In this document: piece after piece, positions 1 through 8,674 of the stretch
How positions within the stretch are numbered: the first letter of the stretch is position 1
Layout: every line of letters starts with the position of its first letter
Assembly (NCBI RefSeq): GCF_001412085.1
Contig: NZ_LKEV01000002.1
Coordinates: forward strand, 424,447 to 488,446
Origin: Corynebacterium lowii
GTDB lineage: Bacteria > Actinomycetota > Actinomycetes > Mycobacteriales > Mycobacteriaceae
DNA: 64,000 nucleotides
Direction of reading: 5' to 3'
Translations under genes and position numbers: made by a program
The notes under the pieces: generated by a model
What the model was told of the DNA's origin: nothing
The model's database searches: none
The model's input: the letters and a program-made list of their open reading frames with translations, nothing else

Positions 1-1266
1 ACCACGTATACCTTCCACCTGCGCCCGGGGGTGCGCTTTAGCAATGGCGACGCCTTTAGCGCCCACACCGCAAAGTTCTCCCTCGATCGCGTGCTCAGCG
101 ACGCCTGGACCAATGGCCTCAAGGCACAGATGGCCCCGGTAGCCAGCACCACCGCCCTTGACGATCTCACCTTAGAGGTGCGCCTGCATCAGCGTTCTAC
201 CACCTGGCTGTGGAATATGGGAACGCTGGTGGGAGCCATGATGAGCCCGCAGGCCGTAGATGATCTTGCCGCGCACCCCGTGGGCACCGGCCCCTATGAG
301 GTGGATACCTGGGCGGTGGGCAGCGCCCTTCGCCTGCGCACCAACCCTGATTATTGGGGCGAGTCCCCCGCCAACGAGGGCGTGGAGATTCGCTACTTCC
401 CCGATGCCATTTCCGCCACCAATGCCCTGGAATCCGGGGACGTCGATGTGCTGTGGGGCCTACAATCCCCCGAACTTCTCGATCCCCTCCAGGCGCGCGG
501 ACAATGGAATATTGACGTCGGCACCACCAATGGTGAGGTGCTGCTCTCCATGAATAATCGCCGCGCCCCCTTTGATGATGTGGCGGTGCGCCGCGCGGTG
601 CTGCACGCCATTGATCGCCAGGCGGTGATTGATACCGTATGGGACGGCTATGGGGTGGATACCGGCGGTATTCCAGTGCCGCCCACCGACCCCTGGTATC
701 AGCCCTCGCAGCGCTATCCCTTCGACCCCGAGCGCGCGCGTACCCTGCTGAACGAGGCAGGTTATGCCACCGACGGCACCGATCCCCGCCTGGAGGTGAC
801 CATCACCGTCCCCGCCATGCCCTATACCCAAACCACCTCGGAACTGGTGTATTCGCAATTGCGCGATGTGGGGTTCCGCGTCACCTTGAAATCGGCGGAG
901 TTCCCGGCGGTATGGCTGGCGCAGGTGCTCAAGAAGCACGATTACGATATGTCGCTCATCGCCCACGTGGAGGCCCGGGATATTCCCACACTCTTTGGCA
1001 ATCCCGATTATTACCTGGGATACGATTCCCCTCGCACGCGGGAGCTCCTGGCCGCCGCCGATGCCGCCGCCCCGGAGGAAACCACGGAACTCATGAAGCA
1101 GGCCGTGGATTCCCTCATGGAAGAGGCCGCCGCCGATACGCTGATGAACTTCCCGAGCATCGTGGTTTCCCACCCCGGCATCGGCGGCATTGATCCCACC
1201 GCGGTGGTCGATTCCCTCCCGCTTTCCCGGATAGCCAAGTCCTCCACCGCAAAGGAGCAGCACTAA
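1..1266 (+). CDS. ABC transporter substrate-binding protein, family 5 (partial, 5' end outside window)
   Basis: Extracellular solute-binding protein of the peptide/nickel (DppA/OppA) family, which captures a ligand for the ABC importer encoded just downstream. The reading frame is open from base 1 (TTYTFHLRPGVRFSNGD), so the N-terminus, including any lipoprotein signal, lies outside the window; 421 residues are visible. Family 5 hallmarks are the start motif LRPGVRFSNGD, the GTGPY segment near visible residue 95, and RRAVLHAIDR near residue 198. The stop TAA overlaps the ATG of the next gene (TAATG), indicating translational coupling. The ligand cannot be told from sequence; oligopeptide, nickel or an opine-like compound are all possible. 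Confidence 0.93.
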   Translation, partial: TTYTFHLRPGVRFSNGDAFSAHTAKFSLDRVLSDAWTNGLKAQMAPVASTTALDDLTLEVRLHQRSTTWLWNMGTLVGAMMSPQAVDDLAAHPVGTGPYEVDTWAVGSALRLRTNPDYWGESPANEGVEIRYFPDAISATNALESGDVDVLWGLQSPELLDPLQARGQWNIDVGTTNGEVLLSMNNRRAPFDDVAVRRAVLHAIDRQAVIDTVWDGYGVDTGGIPVPPTDPWYQPSQRYPFDPERARTLLNEAGYATDGTDPRLEVTITVPAMPYTQTTSELVYSQLRDVGFRVTLKSAEFPAVWLAQVLKKHDYDMSLIAHVEARDIPTLFGNPDYYLGYDSPRTRELLAAADAAAPEETTELMKQAVDSLMEEAAADTLMNFPSIVVSHPGIGGIDPTAVVDSLPLSRIAKSSTAKEQH

Positions 1267-2324
1267 TGTGGCGCACCGTGGGCAGGCATCTCCTGCGCTT
1301 TCTTCTCTTGCTCTTCCTGGGCAGCCTGGCAATCTTTGGGCTCCTGCGTATTCTTCCCGGCAACCCGGCAGAAATTGCCCTGGGTGTCACGGCCACCGAG
1401 GAGAATGTGGCCGAGCTCTCCGCTCAGTTGGGCACCGACCGCCCCCTGCACCAGCAGTATCTGGATTGGGTTTCGGGCATGTTGCGTGGCGATTTTGGCA
1501 CCTCGCTGAGCAGCGGGCAGGAAATTACCCCGCTGCTGCTTGACCGCGGGGCCGTCTCTCTTATTCTCTGCCTCAGTTCCCTTTTCCTCGCCCTGCTCAT
1601 CGCCGTTCCCCTGGGCATGGCTGCTACTCGACGCCGCTGGGGTACTGCCATCTCGGTGCTCAGTCAGGTAGGCATCGCGGTGCCCAGTTTCTTGGCCGCC
1701 GTGCTGCTGGTGATGGTGTTTTCCCTTCACCTGGGCTGGCTGCCCGCTAATGGGTGGATACCCCCGGGGGAGGACTTCGGGGGATTCCTTTCCCGCCTTA
1801 TCCTCCCGGTGCTGGCACTGACCGTGGTGCAAGCCTCGATCCTCACCCGCTACGTGCGCTCGGCCCTGCTTGAGGTTTTAGAGCAGGACTTCATGCGCAC
1901 CGCCTACGCCACCGGGCAGGGGCGCGGTGAGGCGTTGCTGAGCCATGCGCTGCGCAATGCCGCCATTCCGGTGCTCACCGTTACCGGCCTGCAATTGACC
2001 TCGCTCATCGTGGGTGCGGTGGTGATCGAGCAAGTCTTTGTTATTCCTGGCCTGGGTTCTCTGCTGCTCAGCGCCGTGAGCAGCCGCGATCTCCTCATGG
2101 TGCAGGCCATCGTGATGGTGCTGGTGTTCTTCACGCTGCTGGTCAATCTCATAGTGGACGTCACCACCACGCTCATCGACCCCCGCCTGCGCGCCGGAGA
2201 CCTCCCACGCCGAAACTCGCAGACAACCCAGGCAGACCAGGCTGCACAGGCAACCACACCGGAAAGCCCGCAGAATGACGAGGGTGGCGTCGCCAAGCCC
2301 TCCGCGGAAGGAGCCCCCGCATGA
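1266..2324 (+). CDS. ABC transporter permease, DppB type
   Basis: Inner-membrane permease of a peptide/nickel-type ABC importer, 352 aa. It starts with an N-terminal membrane helix followed by RILPGNPAEIALG, typical of DppB/OppB proteins. The EAA coupling loop is near residues 210-230 (FMRTAYATGQGRGEALLSHA), and VIEQVFVIPGLGSLL follows, as is usual in this family. An unusual Q/A/P-rich hydrophilic tail (about residues 318-352) follows the last membrane segment. The ATG overlaps the preceding stop, and the TGA overlaps the ATG of the second permease, so the genes form a tight operon. Confidence 0.95.
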   Translation: MWRTVGRHLLRFLLLLFLGSLAIFGLLRILPGNPAEIALGVTATEENVAELSAQLGTDRPLHQQYLDWVSGMLRGDFGTSLSSGQEITPLLLDRGAVSLILCLSSLFLALLIAVPLGMAATRRRWGTAISVLSQVGIAVPSFLAAVLLVMVFSLHLGWLPANGWIPPGEDFGGFLSRLILPVLALTVVQASILTRYVRSALLEVLEQDFMRTAYATGQGRGEALLSHALRNAAIPVLTVTGLQLTSLIVGAVVIEQVFVIPGLGSLLLSAVSSRDLLMVQAIVMVLVFFTLLVNLIVDVTTTLIDPRLRAGDLPRRNSQTTQADQAAQATTPESPQNDEGGVAKPSAEGAPA

Positions 2325-3148
2325 CCTCTGTATTGCGTCGCCTTTCCCCTACCGGATGGGTGGGGTTAGCCCTGGTGGCTGCGGTATTTTTCATCGCTGC
2401 GCTCTCTGCACTGTGGACCCCCTACGATCCGCTCGCCGTGGCTCCCGGACATCGCTTGGAGGGCTCCTCTATGCAGCACCTCTTGGGTACGGACCGCTTT
2501 GGGCGCGATGTTCTCTCCCGGATCATGGTGGGTTCCCAGATCACGCTGCTGGTGGGGGTGGTCTCGGTGGGAATCTCCGCCCTCATCGGCGTGCCCCTAG
2601 GTCTGTGGGCCGCGCTGCGCAAGGGGGGGGTGAACACCGCCATCATGCGCGGGGCTGATTTATTGCTCGCCTTCCCCGCCCTCTTGCTGGCCATTCTTTC
2701 CGGAGCGATCTTTGGGGCCTCCACGTGGTCCGCCATGTTGGCCATCGGTATCGCGGGAATCCCCGGTTTCATCCGCGTCACGCGAGCCAATGCCCTCCAG
2801 GTACTCACTCAGGATTACATCGCCGCCGCCCGTATCGGCGGACGCAGCCACACGTCCATCGCCACGGTGCACGTGCTGCCTAATATCGTCTCCACGCTGA
2901 TCGTGCAGGCCTCGGTAGCCTTCGCCTTGGCGGTACTCGCGGAGGCGGCACTGAGTTTCCTGGGGTTGGGCACGCCCCCACCGGACGCCTCGTGGGGGCG
3001 CATGCTGGGCGACGCCCAGGCTTCCCTGGCCTCCGCCCCGCACGTGGCGATTTGGCCCGGCGTGGCCATTGCGCTCACGGTCTTGGGCTTTAACCTGCTC
3101 GGTGATGGCCTACGCGATGCCTTTGATCCCCGGAGGAGAACACACTGA
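2321..3148 (+). CDS. ABC transporter permease, DppC type
   Basis: Second permease of the importer, 275 aa. It contains the DppC-family segment HLLGTDRFGRDVLSRI near residues 52-66 and the EAA loop ALQVLTQDYIAAARIGGRS near residues 157-175, followed by AEAALSFLGLGTPPPDASWG. These are diagnostic for the C-type partner of peptide/nickel permeases. The ATG overlaps the TGA of the first permease, and its own stop overlaps the start of the ATPase gene, where a GGAGGAG ribosome-binding site (3132-3138) lies inside the coding end. Confidence 0.95.
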   Translation: MTSVLRRLSPTGWVGLALVAAVFFIAALSALWTPYDPLAVAPGHRLEGSSMQHLLGTDRFGRDVLSRIMVGSQITLLVGVVSVGISALIGVPLGLWAALRKGGVNTAIMRGADLLLAFPALLLAILSGAIFGASTWSAMLAIGIAGIPGFIRVTRANALQVLTQDYIAAARIGGRSHTSIATVHVLPNIVSTLIVQASVAFALAVLAEAALSFLGLGTPPPDASWGRMLGDAQASLASAPHVAIWPGVAIALTVLGFNLLGDGLRDAFDPRRRTH

Positions 3149-4653
3149 TGTCCACACACTCTGCCGTATTGAGCGTAGAAAATCTCGGTATTTCCGACCT
3201 CGTAGAGGGAGTTTCCTTCGAGCTACGCCCTGGTCAACGGGTGGGGCTCATTGGAGAATCCGGCTCCGGTAAGTCGCTCACCGCGCTGGCTCTGATGGGG
3301 CTGTGTCCCCTGCCGGTGCGCGGAAACATCCGTCTTGGAGACACCGAACTCGTGGGAGCGCGCGAAAAGAGCCTGCGCAGCATACGCGGTCAGCGCATCG
3401 CTATGGTGTTCCAGGAACCCATGACGGCGCTCAACCCCCTCATGACGGTGGGCACGCAGCTCATCAAGGCCATGAAAGCCCACGGCCGCGATCTCAGTGC
3501 GGCGCACCTCCGCGACGAAGCCGCGGCTCTCTTCCGGGACGTCGGCCTGCACGAGGAACACCTCGGGGCTTATCCCCATCAGCTTTCCGGCGGCCAACGC
3601 CAGCGCGTGCTTATCGCTATGGCACTTTCCCAATCCCCGGAGGTGCTCATCTGCGATGAGCCCACCACCGCCCTGGATGCCACCGTGCAGCGCCAGATCA
3701 TCGAGGTCATCCTGCGGGTCACCGAGCAGCGCAATATCGCCCTGCTTTTTATCAGCCACGATCTTTCCCTCGTGTCCACCCTGTGCGATCACCTCTTGGT
3801 TATGGAATCCGGGCGCATCATCGAGCGCGGCTCCACCGAGGAGATTCTGCGCCAGCCCCAACAGGAGCGCACCCGCGCCCTCATCGCGGCCACGCAGCTC
3901 TCCGAGCGCTCCCCCTCCCCTGCTATCGACGCCCCCCTAGAAACCGCCATCGAGGTCACCCAGGTATCGCGCACCTTTTCCACCCGTGGCCGCACCGTGG
4001 AGGCCCTGCGCGAGGTGAGCCTTCGCGTGCCCCAGGGAACCCGGTTGGGCATCGTGGGCGGCTCCGGCTCGGGGAAAACCACGCTGCTGCGCATGATCGC
4101 AGGATTGGAGCAACCGGATTCCGGCTCCGTGCGCGTTCACGGGCGCACCCACATGGTTTTTCAGGACCCCTATTCCTCCTTCAACCCTCGTATGAAGGTG
4201 GGAACCGCCATCACGGAGGCGCTGCGGCTGCCGCGCGCCCAGCGCACCGAGCGAGCAGCCCGCCTCATGGAGCAGGTGGGGCTGAACCCTGGGGACGTCG
4301 ATAAGCTCCCGCATGAGTTCTCCGGTGGGCAGCGCCAGCGGCTCTCCCTGGCCCGCGCGCTCTCCGTCGATCCCGATGTGTTGCTGGCCGATGAGGCGGT
4401 TTCCGCCCTGGACGTCACCGTGCGCGCGCGGGTGCTTGACCTCCTCGATCAGGCGGTGACCCCGGAGCGCACCCTGGTATTCGTCTCCCACGAACTTGGG
4501 GTAATCCGGCACCTCTGCACGGAGGTGGTGGTGATGCGCGCAGGGGAAATCGTAGAACGAGGGCCGGTGGAGCGGGTGTGGAAAGAGCCCGAGCACCCCT
4601 ATACGCGCGAGCTGCTGGCGGCCATTACTCCGGCGCTCTCGCCGCATGTGTGA
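3148..4653 (+). CDS. ABC transporter ATP-binding protein with two fused ATPase domains (DppD-DppF type)
   Basis: Energises the importer. The protein has 501 aa and carries two complete ABC ATPase domains in tandem. Domain 1 has Walker A GESGSGKS (about residues 35-42), signature LSGGQRQRV and Walker B VLICDEPTTALD. Domain 2 has Walker A GGSGSGKT (about 304-311), signature FSGGQRQRLS and Walker B VLLADEAVSALD. In Dpp/Opp systems the two ATPases are usually separate proteins; the fused form is common in actinobacteria. It is the last gene of the four-gene operon; about 90 bases separate it from lldD, which has its own promoter-like element. Confidence 0.95.
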   Translation: MSTHSAVLSVENLGISDLVEGVSFELRPGQRVGLIGESGSGKSLTALALMGLCPLPVRGNIRLGDTELVGAREKSLRSIRGQRIAMVFQEPMTALNPLMTVGTQLIKAMKAHGRDLSAAHLRDEAAALFRDVGLHEEHLGAYPHQLSGGQRQRVLIAMALSQSPEVLICDEPTTALDATVQRQIIEVILRVTEQRNIALLFISHDLSLVSTLCDHLLVMESGRIIERGSTEEILRQPQQERTRALIAATQLSERSPSPAIDAPLETAIEVTQVSRTFSTRGRTVEALREVSLRVPQGTRLGIVGGSGSGKTTLLRMIAGLEQPDSGSVRVHGRTHMVFQDPYSSFNPRMKVGTAITEALRLPRAQRTERAARLMEQVGLNPGDVDKLPHEFSGGQRQRLSLARALSVDPDVLLADEAVSALDVTVRARVLDLLDQAVTPERTLVFVSHELGVIRHLCTEVVVMRAGEIVERGPVERVWKEPEHPYTRELLAAITPALSPHV

Positions 4654-4697
4654 TAGTTCATAGCACAGCGATATGCCTTAAACGCCCCACACTGGGA

Positions 4698-4703
4698 TAA
4701 AAT
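4698..4703 (+). promoter_or_regulatory. Probable -10 element of the lldD promoter
   Basis: TAAAAT preceded by TGGGA lies 43 bases upstream of the lldD start in the short gap after the ABC operon. It fits the corynebacterial -10 consensus (TANANT); no convincing -35 hexamer was seen. A ribosome-binding site (AAGGAG) lies about 10 bases before the ATG. Confidence 0.4.
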
Positions 4704-4745
4704 GCAAAAGGAAGATTATTCTCAACAAGGAGTGCCGGTAGCAAC

Positions 4746-6023
4746 ATGGCTCATATCCCACGGCAAGTGCCCAACCCCAGCGAGATCTTTGATCTGCTGA
4801 AGTTCAAGACCCCCGATCTGAACCTCAAGCGCGCACGACTCAGCAAAGCGCAGACCATTGACGATCTGCGCGTGATCGCTAAGCGACGCACCCCCGCCGC
4901 CGCCTTCGACTACACCGACGGCGCCGCCGATGACGAGATCTCCATGAACCGCGCCCGCCAGGCCTTCAAGGACGTGGAGTTCCACCCCTCCATTCTCAAG
5001 GACGTTTCCCAGCTGGATACCTCCACCGAGATTTTCGGCGGCCCCTCCTCCCTGCCCTTCGGCATCGCCCCCACCGGCTTTACCCGCCTCATGCAGACCG
5101 AGGGCGAGGTAGCCGGTGCTTCCGCAGCCGGGCGCGCGGGTATCCCCTTCGCCCTGTCCACCCTGGGCACCACCTCCATCGAGGACGTGAAGAAGGCCAA
5201 CCCGCACGGGCGCAACATGTTCCAGCTCTATGTGATGCGCGATCGCTCCATCTCCTACGGCCTGGTGGAGCGCGCCGCCAAGGCGGGCTTTGACACCCTC
5301 TTCTTCACCGTGGATACCCCGGTGGCCGGTGCCCGCCTGCGCGATGCTCGCAATGGTTTCTCCATTCCCCCGCAGATCTCCCTGGGCACGGTGCTCAACG
5401 CCATTCCGCGCCCCTGGTGGTGGTGGGACTTCCTGACCACCCCGCCGCTGGAGTTCGCCTCCCTAACCACCACGGGTGGCACCGTGGGCGAGCTGCTCAA
5501 TAACGCGATGGATCCCACCATCAAGTTCGATGACCTCGACGAGATTCGCTCCCTGTGGCCCGGCAAGCTCGTGGTCAAGGGCGTGCAGAACCTTGAGGAT
5601 TCCAAGAAGCTCGCGGACCTGGGCGTGGACGGCATCATCCTGTCCAACCACGGTGGCCGCCAGCTCGACCGCGCCCCCGTGCCCTTCCACCTCCTGCCCG
5701 AGGTGGTGCGCGAAGTCGGCTCCGACCTGGACGTGGCGATGGACACCGGCATCATGCACGGTGCGGACATCGTGGCCGCCCTGGCGATGGGTGCGAAGTT
5801 CACCTTCATTGGCCGCGCCTACCTCTACGGCCTCATGGCCGGTGGCGAGGCCGGTGTGGACCGCACCATCGAGATTCTGGCCAGCCAGGTGCGCCGCACC
5901 ATGCAGCTGCTCCAGGTTTCCTCCGTGGAGGAACTCGGCCCGCAGCACGTGACCCAGCTCAACCGCCTGAACCCGCGCCAGATTGACTTTGATGTGCGCG
6001 AGGATCGCGGAGGGTTTGTGTAA
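4746..6023 (+). CDS. lldD: Quinone-dependent L-lactate dehydrogenase (FMN)
   Basis: Oxidises L-lactate to pyruvate and passes electrons to menaquinone; membrane-associated FMN enzyme of the glycolate oxidase/flavocytochrome b2 family. The 425-aa length fits corynebacterial LldD. Visible motifs: [13 protein letters not shown] near the N-terminus, [12 protein letters not shown] in the FMN pocket, and the catalytic-histidine motif [12 protein letters not shown] near residue 300, followed by [19 protein letters not shown]. In C. glutamicum lldD is co-transcribed with a permease (cg3226); here no lactate permease precedes it, so it appears to be monocistronic. A strong terminator follows. Confidence 0.95.
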   Translation: MAHIPRQVPNPSEIFDLLKFKTPDLNLKRARLSKAQTIDDLRVIAKRRTPAAAFDYTDGAADDEISMNRARQAFKDVEFHPSILKDVSQLDTSTEIFGGPSSLPFGIAPTGFTRLMQTEGEVAGASAAGRAGIPFALSTLGTTSIEDVKKANPHGRNMFQLYVMRDRSISYGLVERAAKAGFDTLFFTVDTPVAGARLRDARNGFSIPPQISLGTVLNAIPRPWWWWDFLTTPPLEFASLTTTGGTVGELLNNAMDPTIKFDDLDEIRSLWPGKLVVKGVQNLEDSKKLADLGVDGIILSNHGGRQLDRAPVPFHLLPEVVREVGSDLDVAMDTGIMHGADIVAALAMGAKFTFIGRAYLYGLMAGGEAGVDRTIEILASQVRRTMQLLQVSSVEELGPQHVTQLNRLNPRQIDFDVREDRGGFV

Positions 6024-6041
6024 GTCCTCTTTGAGGTGAGC

Positions 6042-6087
6042 AAAAGGCTCGGTGAAGCGTTGATAAACGCCGTTCACCGAGCCTTTT
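6042..6087 (+). terminator. Rho-independent terminator after lldD
   Basis: A perfect 15-bp inverted repeat (6042-6056 AAAAGGCTCGGTGAA paired with 6073-6087) encloses a 16-base loop. The stem ends in a T tract. It lies 18 bases after the lldD stop. Confidence 0.9.
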
Positions 6088-6266
6088 CCTTCATTTCCTG
6101 GCTCCCCGCCTCATTCCCCGAGATCACCCGCCACGCTCCCCCGCTAGGCTGTGCAGGTAGTGCTGTGCTGGGTATGCCGCACGCAAACGGTGCATTGCTT
6201 GGGGCGCCGCACCCCGGGCCGTACGACGCCGCAGACCGCACACCTCCGCCAGGAAGGGAGAAGAAG

Positions 6267-7175
6267 TTGTCTAAGAAGGTTGTGGTGGTTGGCTCCATCA
6301 ATGCCGACCTCACCGTTCACGTTCACCGCCACCCCCACCCGGGCGAAACCCTGGCGGGCAGCGGCGGCGAGATTTCCGCCGGGGGCAAGGGAGCCAATCA
6401 GGCCGTGGCCGCCGCCCTCCAAGACGCAGAGGTGGCCCTCATCGGCGCGGTGGGCGGCGATGCCTATGCTCGGCCCGCCACCGAGTACCTGCGTTCCTCC
6501 GGAGTGGACCTCGCCGCCGTAGCAGAGGTGGAGGGTCCCACGGGCCTGGCGGTGATTACCGTTTCCGCCGATGGGGAGAACTCCATCATCGTGGTGCCCG
6601 GTGCGAATGCCGCCGTGAACAGCGAGTACGTGGGCGGGCACGCCGCCACCATTAAAGAGGCCGCCGTGCTGCTGCTCCAGGGCGAGATTCCCGCCGAGGG
6701 TTTTGCCCGCGCCATCGACTCCGCAGGAGAAAACACCCGCGTGGTGGTCAATCTCGCCCCGGTGGTGCCGGTGCCGCGTGAGGCCCTGGTACAGGCCGAT
6801 CCCCTGGTGGCCAATGAGCACGAGGCCGGGTTGATTCTGGAACAACTAGGCTCCCCCAGCACCTCGGAGGACCCCGCAGACCTCGCCCGCGACCTGCTGC
6901 GTGCGGGCTTTGCCAGCGTGGTGCTCACCCTGGGCGCCAAGGGCGCGCTCGTGGCCCAAGGCCAGGAGGTCACGCCCATTCCCACACCCACCATCACCCC
7001 GGTGGATACCACGGGGGCGGGCGATGCCTTTGCCGGTGCCCTTGCCGCCCGCTTGGCTCGCGGTTCCTCGCTTATCGACGCCGCCCATCACGCCGCCCGC
7101 GTGGGCGCCTACGCGGCCACGGGGCACGGGGCACAGGCCTCTTATCCGGGGATGGAGGACGAGTTGCCGGGATAG
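6267..7175 (+). CDS. rbsK: Ribokinase, PfkB family
   Basis: Phosphorylates ribose (or a related sugar) to the 5-phosphate in the cytoplasm. I place the start at TTG 6267, because AGGAAGGGAG lies 6 bases upstream and the protein then begins MSKKVVVVGSINADL, the usual ribokinase N-terminus; the frame upstream runs through the lldD terminator. 302 aa. The motif GGKGANQAVAAAL (about 39-51) binds the sugar, and DTTGAGDAFAGALAARL near residue 247 carries the catalytic Asp. No ribose transporter is adjacent; nucleoside hydrolase at 10225 could supply ribose, which is an inference. Confidence 0.92.
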   Translation: MSKKVVVVGSINADLTVHVHRHPHPGETLAGSGGEISAGGKGANQAVAAALQDAEVALIGAVGGDAYARPATEYLRSSGVDLAAVAEVEGPTGLAVITVSADGENSIIVVPGANAAVNSEYVGGHAATIKEAAVLLLQGEIPAEGFARAIDSAGENTRVVVNLAPVVPVPREALVQADPLVANEHEAGLILEQLGSPSTSEDPADLARDLLRAGFASVVLTLGAKGALVAQGQEVTPIPTPTITPVDTTGAGDAFAGALAARLARGSSLIDAAHHAARVGAYAATGHGAQASYPGMEDELPG

Positions 7176-7177
7176 TC

Positions 7178-8446
7178 TCAGGGGCGCAAGCAAGCCAGGG
7201 GCACGACAAGCACACCATCATCGCGGCGGTAGGCGGCCTTTCCTCCGGTCACGACCATGAGGAAGGACGGAGCACCCATGCGAGAGGTATCCACGCGCTC
7301 AGCTAGTTTCTGTAGATTCGCAGCCGCCTCGTCCACCTGCCGCTCGCCCAGTTTGACCTCCACCGGAGCCCAGCGGCCGTCGGCAAGCACCACCACGGCA
7401 TCGGCCTCCAGGCCTGTTTTATCCCGGTAATGGAAGAGACTGCCGTCCATCGCCTCGGCGTAAACGCGCAGGTCACGCACACAAAGCGATTCAAAGAGCA
7501 AACCGTATGCCTCCATATCGTGCAGTAGATTCGCCGCGGTGGCCCGCATGAGGGCGGTCCCCACGGAGGGATCCACAAAGTGCCTCGTGGGGCTGGTGCG
7601 CACGGCGGTCTTGGAGCGCAGCGCCGGATTCCACGCCTCTAGTTCATCGGTGATGTAGGCCCGAGCAAGGGCGTCGAGGTAGTCACTCACGGTGTTGGGA
7701 GACATCGCCTCATCATTGACAGCTAGGTCCGCCGCCATCGTCGCCTGCGATGCCTGCGTGGATATGTGGCGAGCGTAGGAGCGCATGAGTGCGCGGACCC
7801 GCGTGGCGTTGCGATTCACCCCATCAATGCGGGAAATATCCGATTCCACCAGGCCATCGATGTAGGCGCGGGCAAGATCAGGCGAACGATTGCTCTGCCC
7901 TGTGGTAATGGCGGCGGGCCAGCCACCCCGGCAGAGAATCTGCGCCATATCCTCCACGTCCAGGGGAGAGATACCGCCGATAGCCTCACCCGGTGCGTCG
8001 AAGAGCTCCGCTAAGGACACATCACCCGAGGATTCCTGCGATTCGTGGAGCGTCATGGGCCGCATGACAAAACTCGTGATGCGCCCCACTCCCGAGTGAG
8101 CCGGGCTGACCGTGGGGGTGCTCGATCCCGTCAGAATGAATTGGCCAGAGGTGCGCCTGCGGTCCACGGCAAAGCGCACGGCGTCCCAGAGTTGCGGGGC
8201 CATTTGCCACTCGTCAATGAGCCGTGGGGTAGCACCCTCTAAGAGTTTGGAGGGTTTCGCATCCGCCAGGGCCAAGTAGGAGGCGGAGTAATCGGGGTCT
8301 TGGAGGTAGATAACGCTGCTTGCCTGTTGCAGGGCCGTTTCCGTCTTGCCGCACCACTTAGGCCCTTTGACCTGTACCGCCCCGCTCGTGGCCAAGGCCT
8401 GGGCTAACCTGGCGTCCGCAATACGGGGTAAATAATCGTGGGTCAC
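7178..8446 (-). CDS. ATP-binding protein with AAA and DUF4143 domains
   Basis: Protein of 422 aa from the widespread AAA_14/DUF4143 family, whose function is unknown. Walker A is GPKWCGKT (residues 28-35) and a Walker B-like LIDEWQMAP lies near residue 75, followed by an ILTGSS sensor-like motif. The C-terminal DUF4143 region contains an FESLCVRDLRVY...VEVKLG arrangement resembling a PD-(D/E)XK nuclease fold (resemblance is my inference). It ends 3 bases from the stop of rbsK (convergent). Members are often sporadic, mobile genes. Its 5' region holds four 23-bp tandem repeats that could be an operator or an element remnant. Confidence 0.85.
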   Translation of the reverse strand: MTHDYLPRIADARLAQALATSGAVQVKGPKWCGKTETALQQASSVIYLQDPDYSASYLALADAKPSKLLEGATPRLIDEWQMAPQLWDAVRFAVDRRRTSGQFILTGSSTPTVSPAHSGVGRITSFVMRPMTLHESQESSGDVSLAELFDAPGEAIGGISPLDVEDMAQILCRGGWPAAITTGQSNRSPDLARAYIDGLVESDISRIDGVNRNATRVRALMRSYARHISTQASQATMAADLAVNDEAMSPNTVSDYLDALARAYITDELEAWNPALRSKTAVRTSPTRHFVDPSVGTALMRATAANLLHDMEAYGLLFESLCVRDLRVYAEAMDGSLFHYRDKTGLEADAVVVLADGRWAPVEVKLGERQVDEAAANLQKLAERVDTSRMGAPSFLMVVTGGKAAYRRDDGVLVVPLACLRP

Positions 8447-8489
8447 GCACCCTCCCTCGATAGGCTATCTCCGCTGCTCAGGATAGCAT

Positions 8490-8580
8490 ACTGAGTGGTT
8501 TGGACCGTTTCTACTGAGTCATTTGGACGGGTTTTATTGAGTGATTTGGACCGTTCTCACTGAGTGATTTGGCCGCAATC
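8490..8580. repeat. Four tandem 23-bp repeats in a divergent promoter region
   Basis: Units start at 8490, 8513, 8536 and 8559, an exact 23-bp period. The shared core is ACTGAGTGATTTGGACCG (unit 2 has TCATTTGGACGG, unit 4 TGATTTGGCCG). They lie between the divergent DUF4143 ATPase gene and the metallophosphoesterase gene, 44 bases upstream of the ATPase start. Confidence 0.85.
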
Positions 8581-8674
8581 TTCACCCACTGTTCCCCTGC
8601 CATTCACCTGGGATTCTCCTATGGCTGCGATAATCTGTACCGTCCCACACCGCCCATCCCCCGGAGGTTCCCCG

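Noticed and set aside
4649..4667. TGTGA...CACA near lldD as a GlxR site
   Set aside because: The spacing does not match TGTGA-N6-TCACA.
6036..6266. Upstream extension of the ribokinase frame
   Set aside because: It crosses the lldD terminator; TTG 6267 has a good ribosome-binding site and gives the family N-terminus.
8490..8580. CRISPR array
   Set aside because: The repeats are contiguous with no spacers and no cas genes are present.
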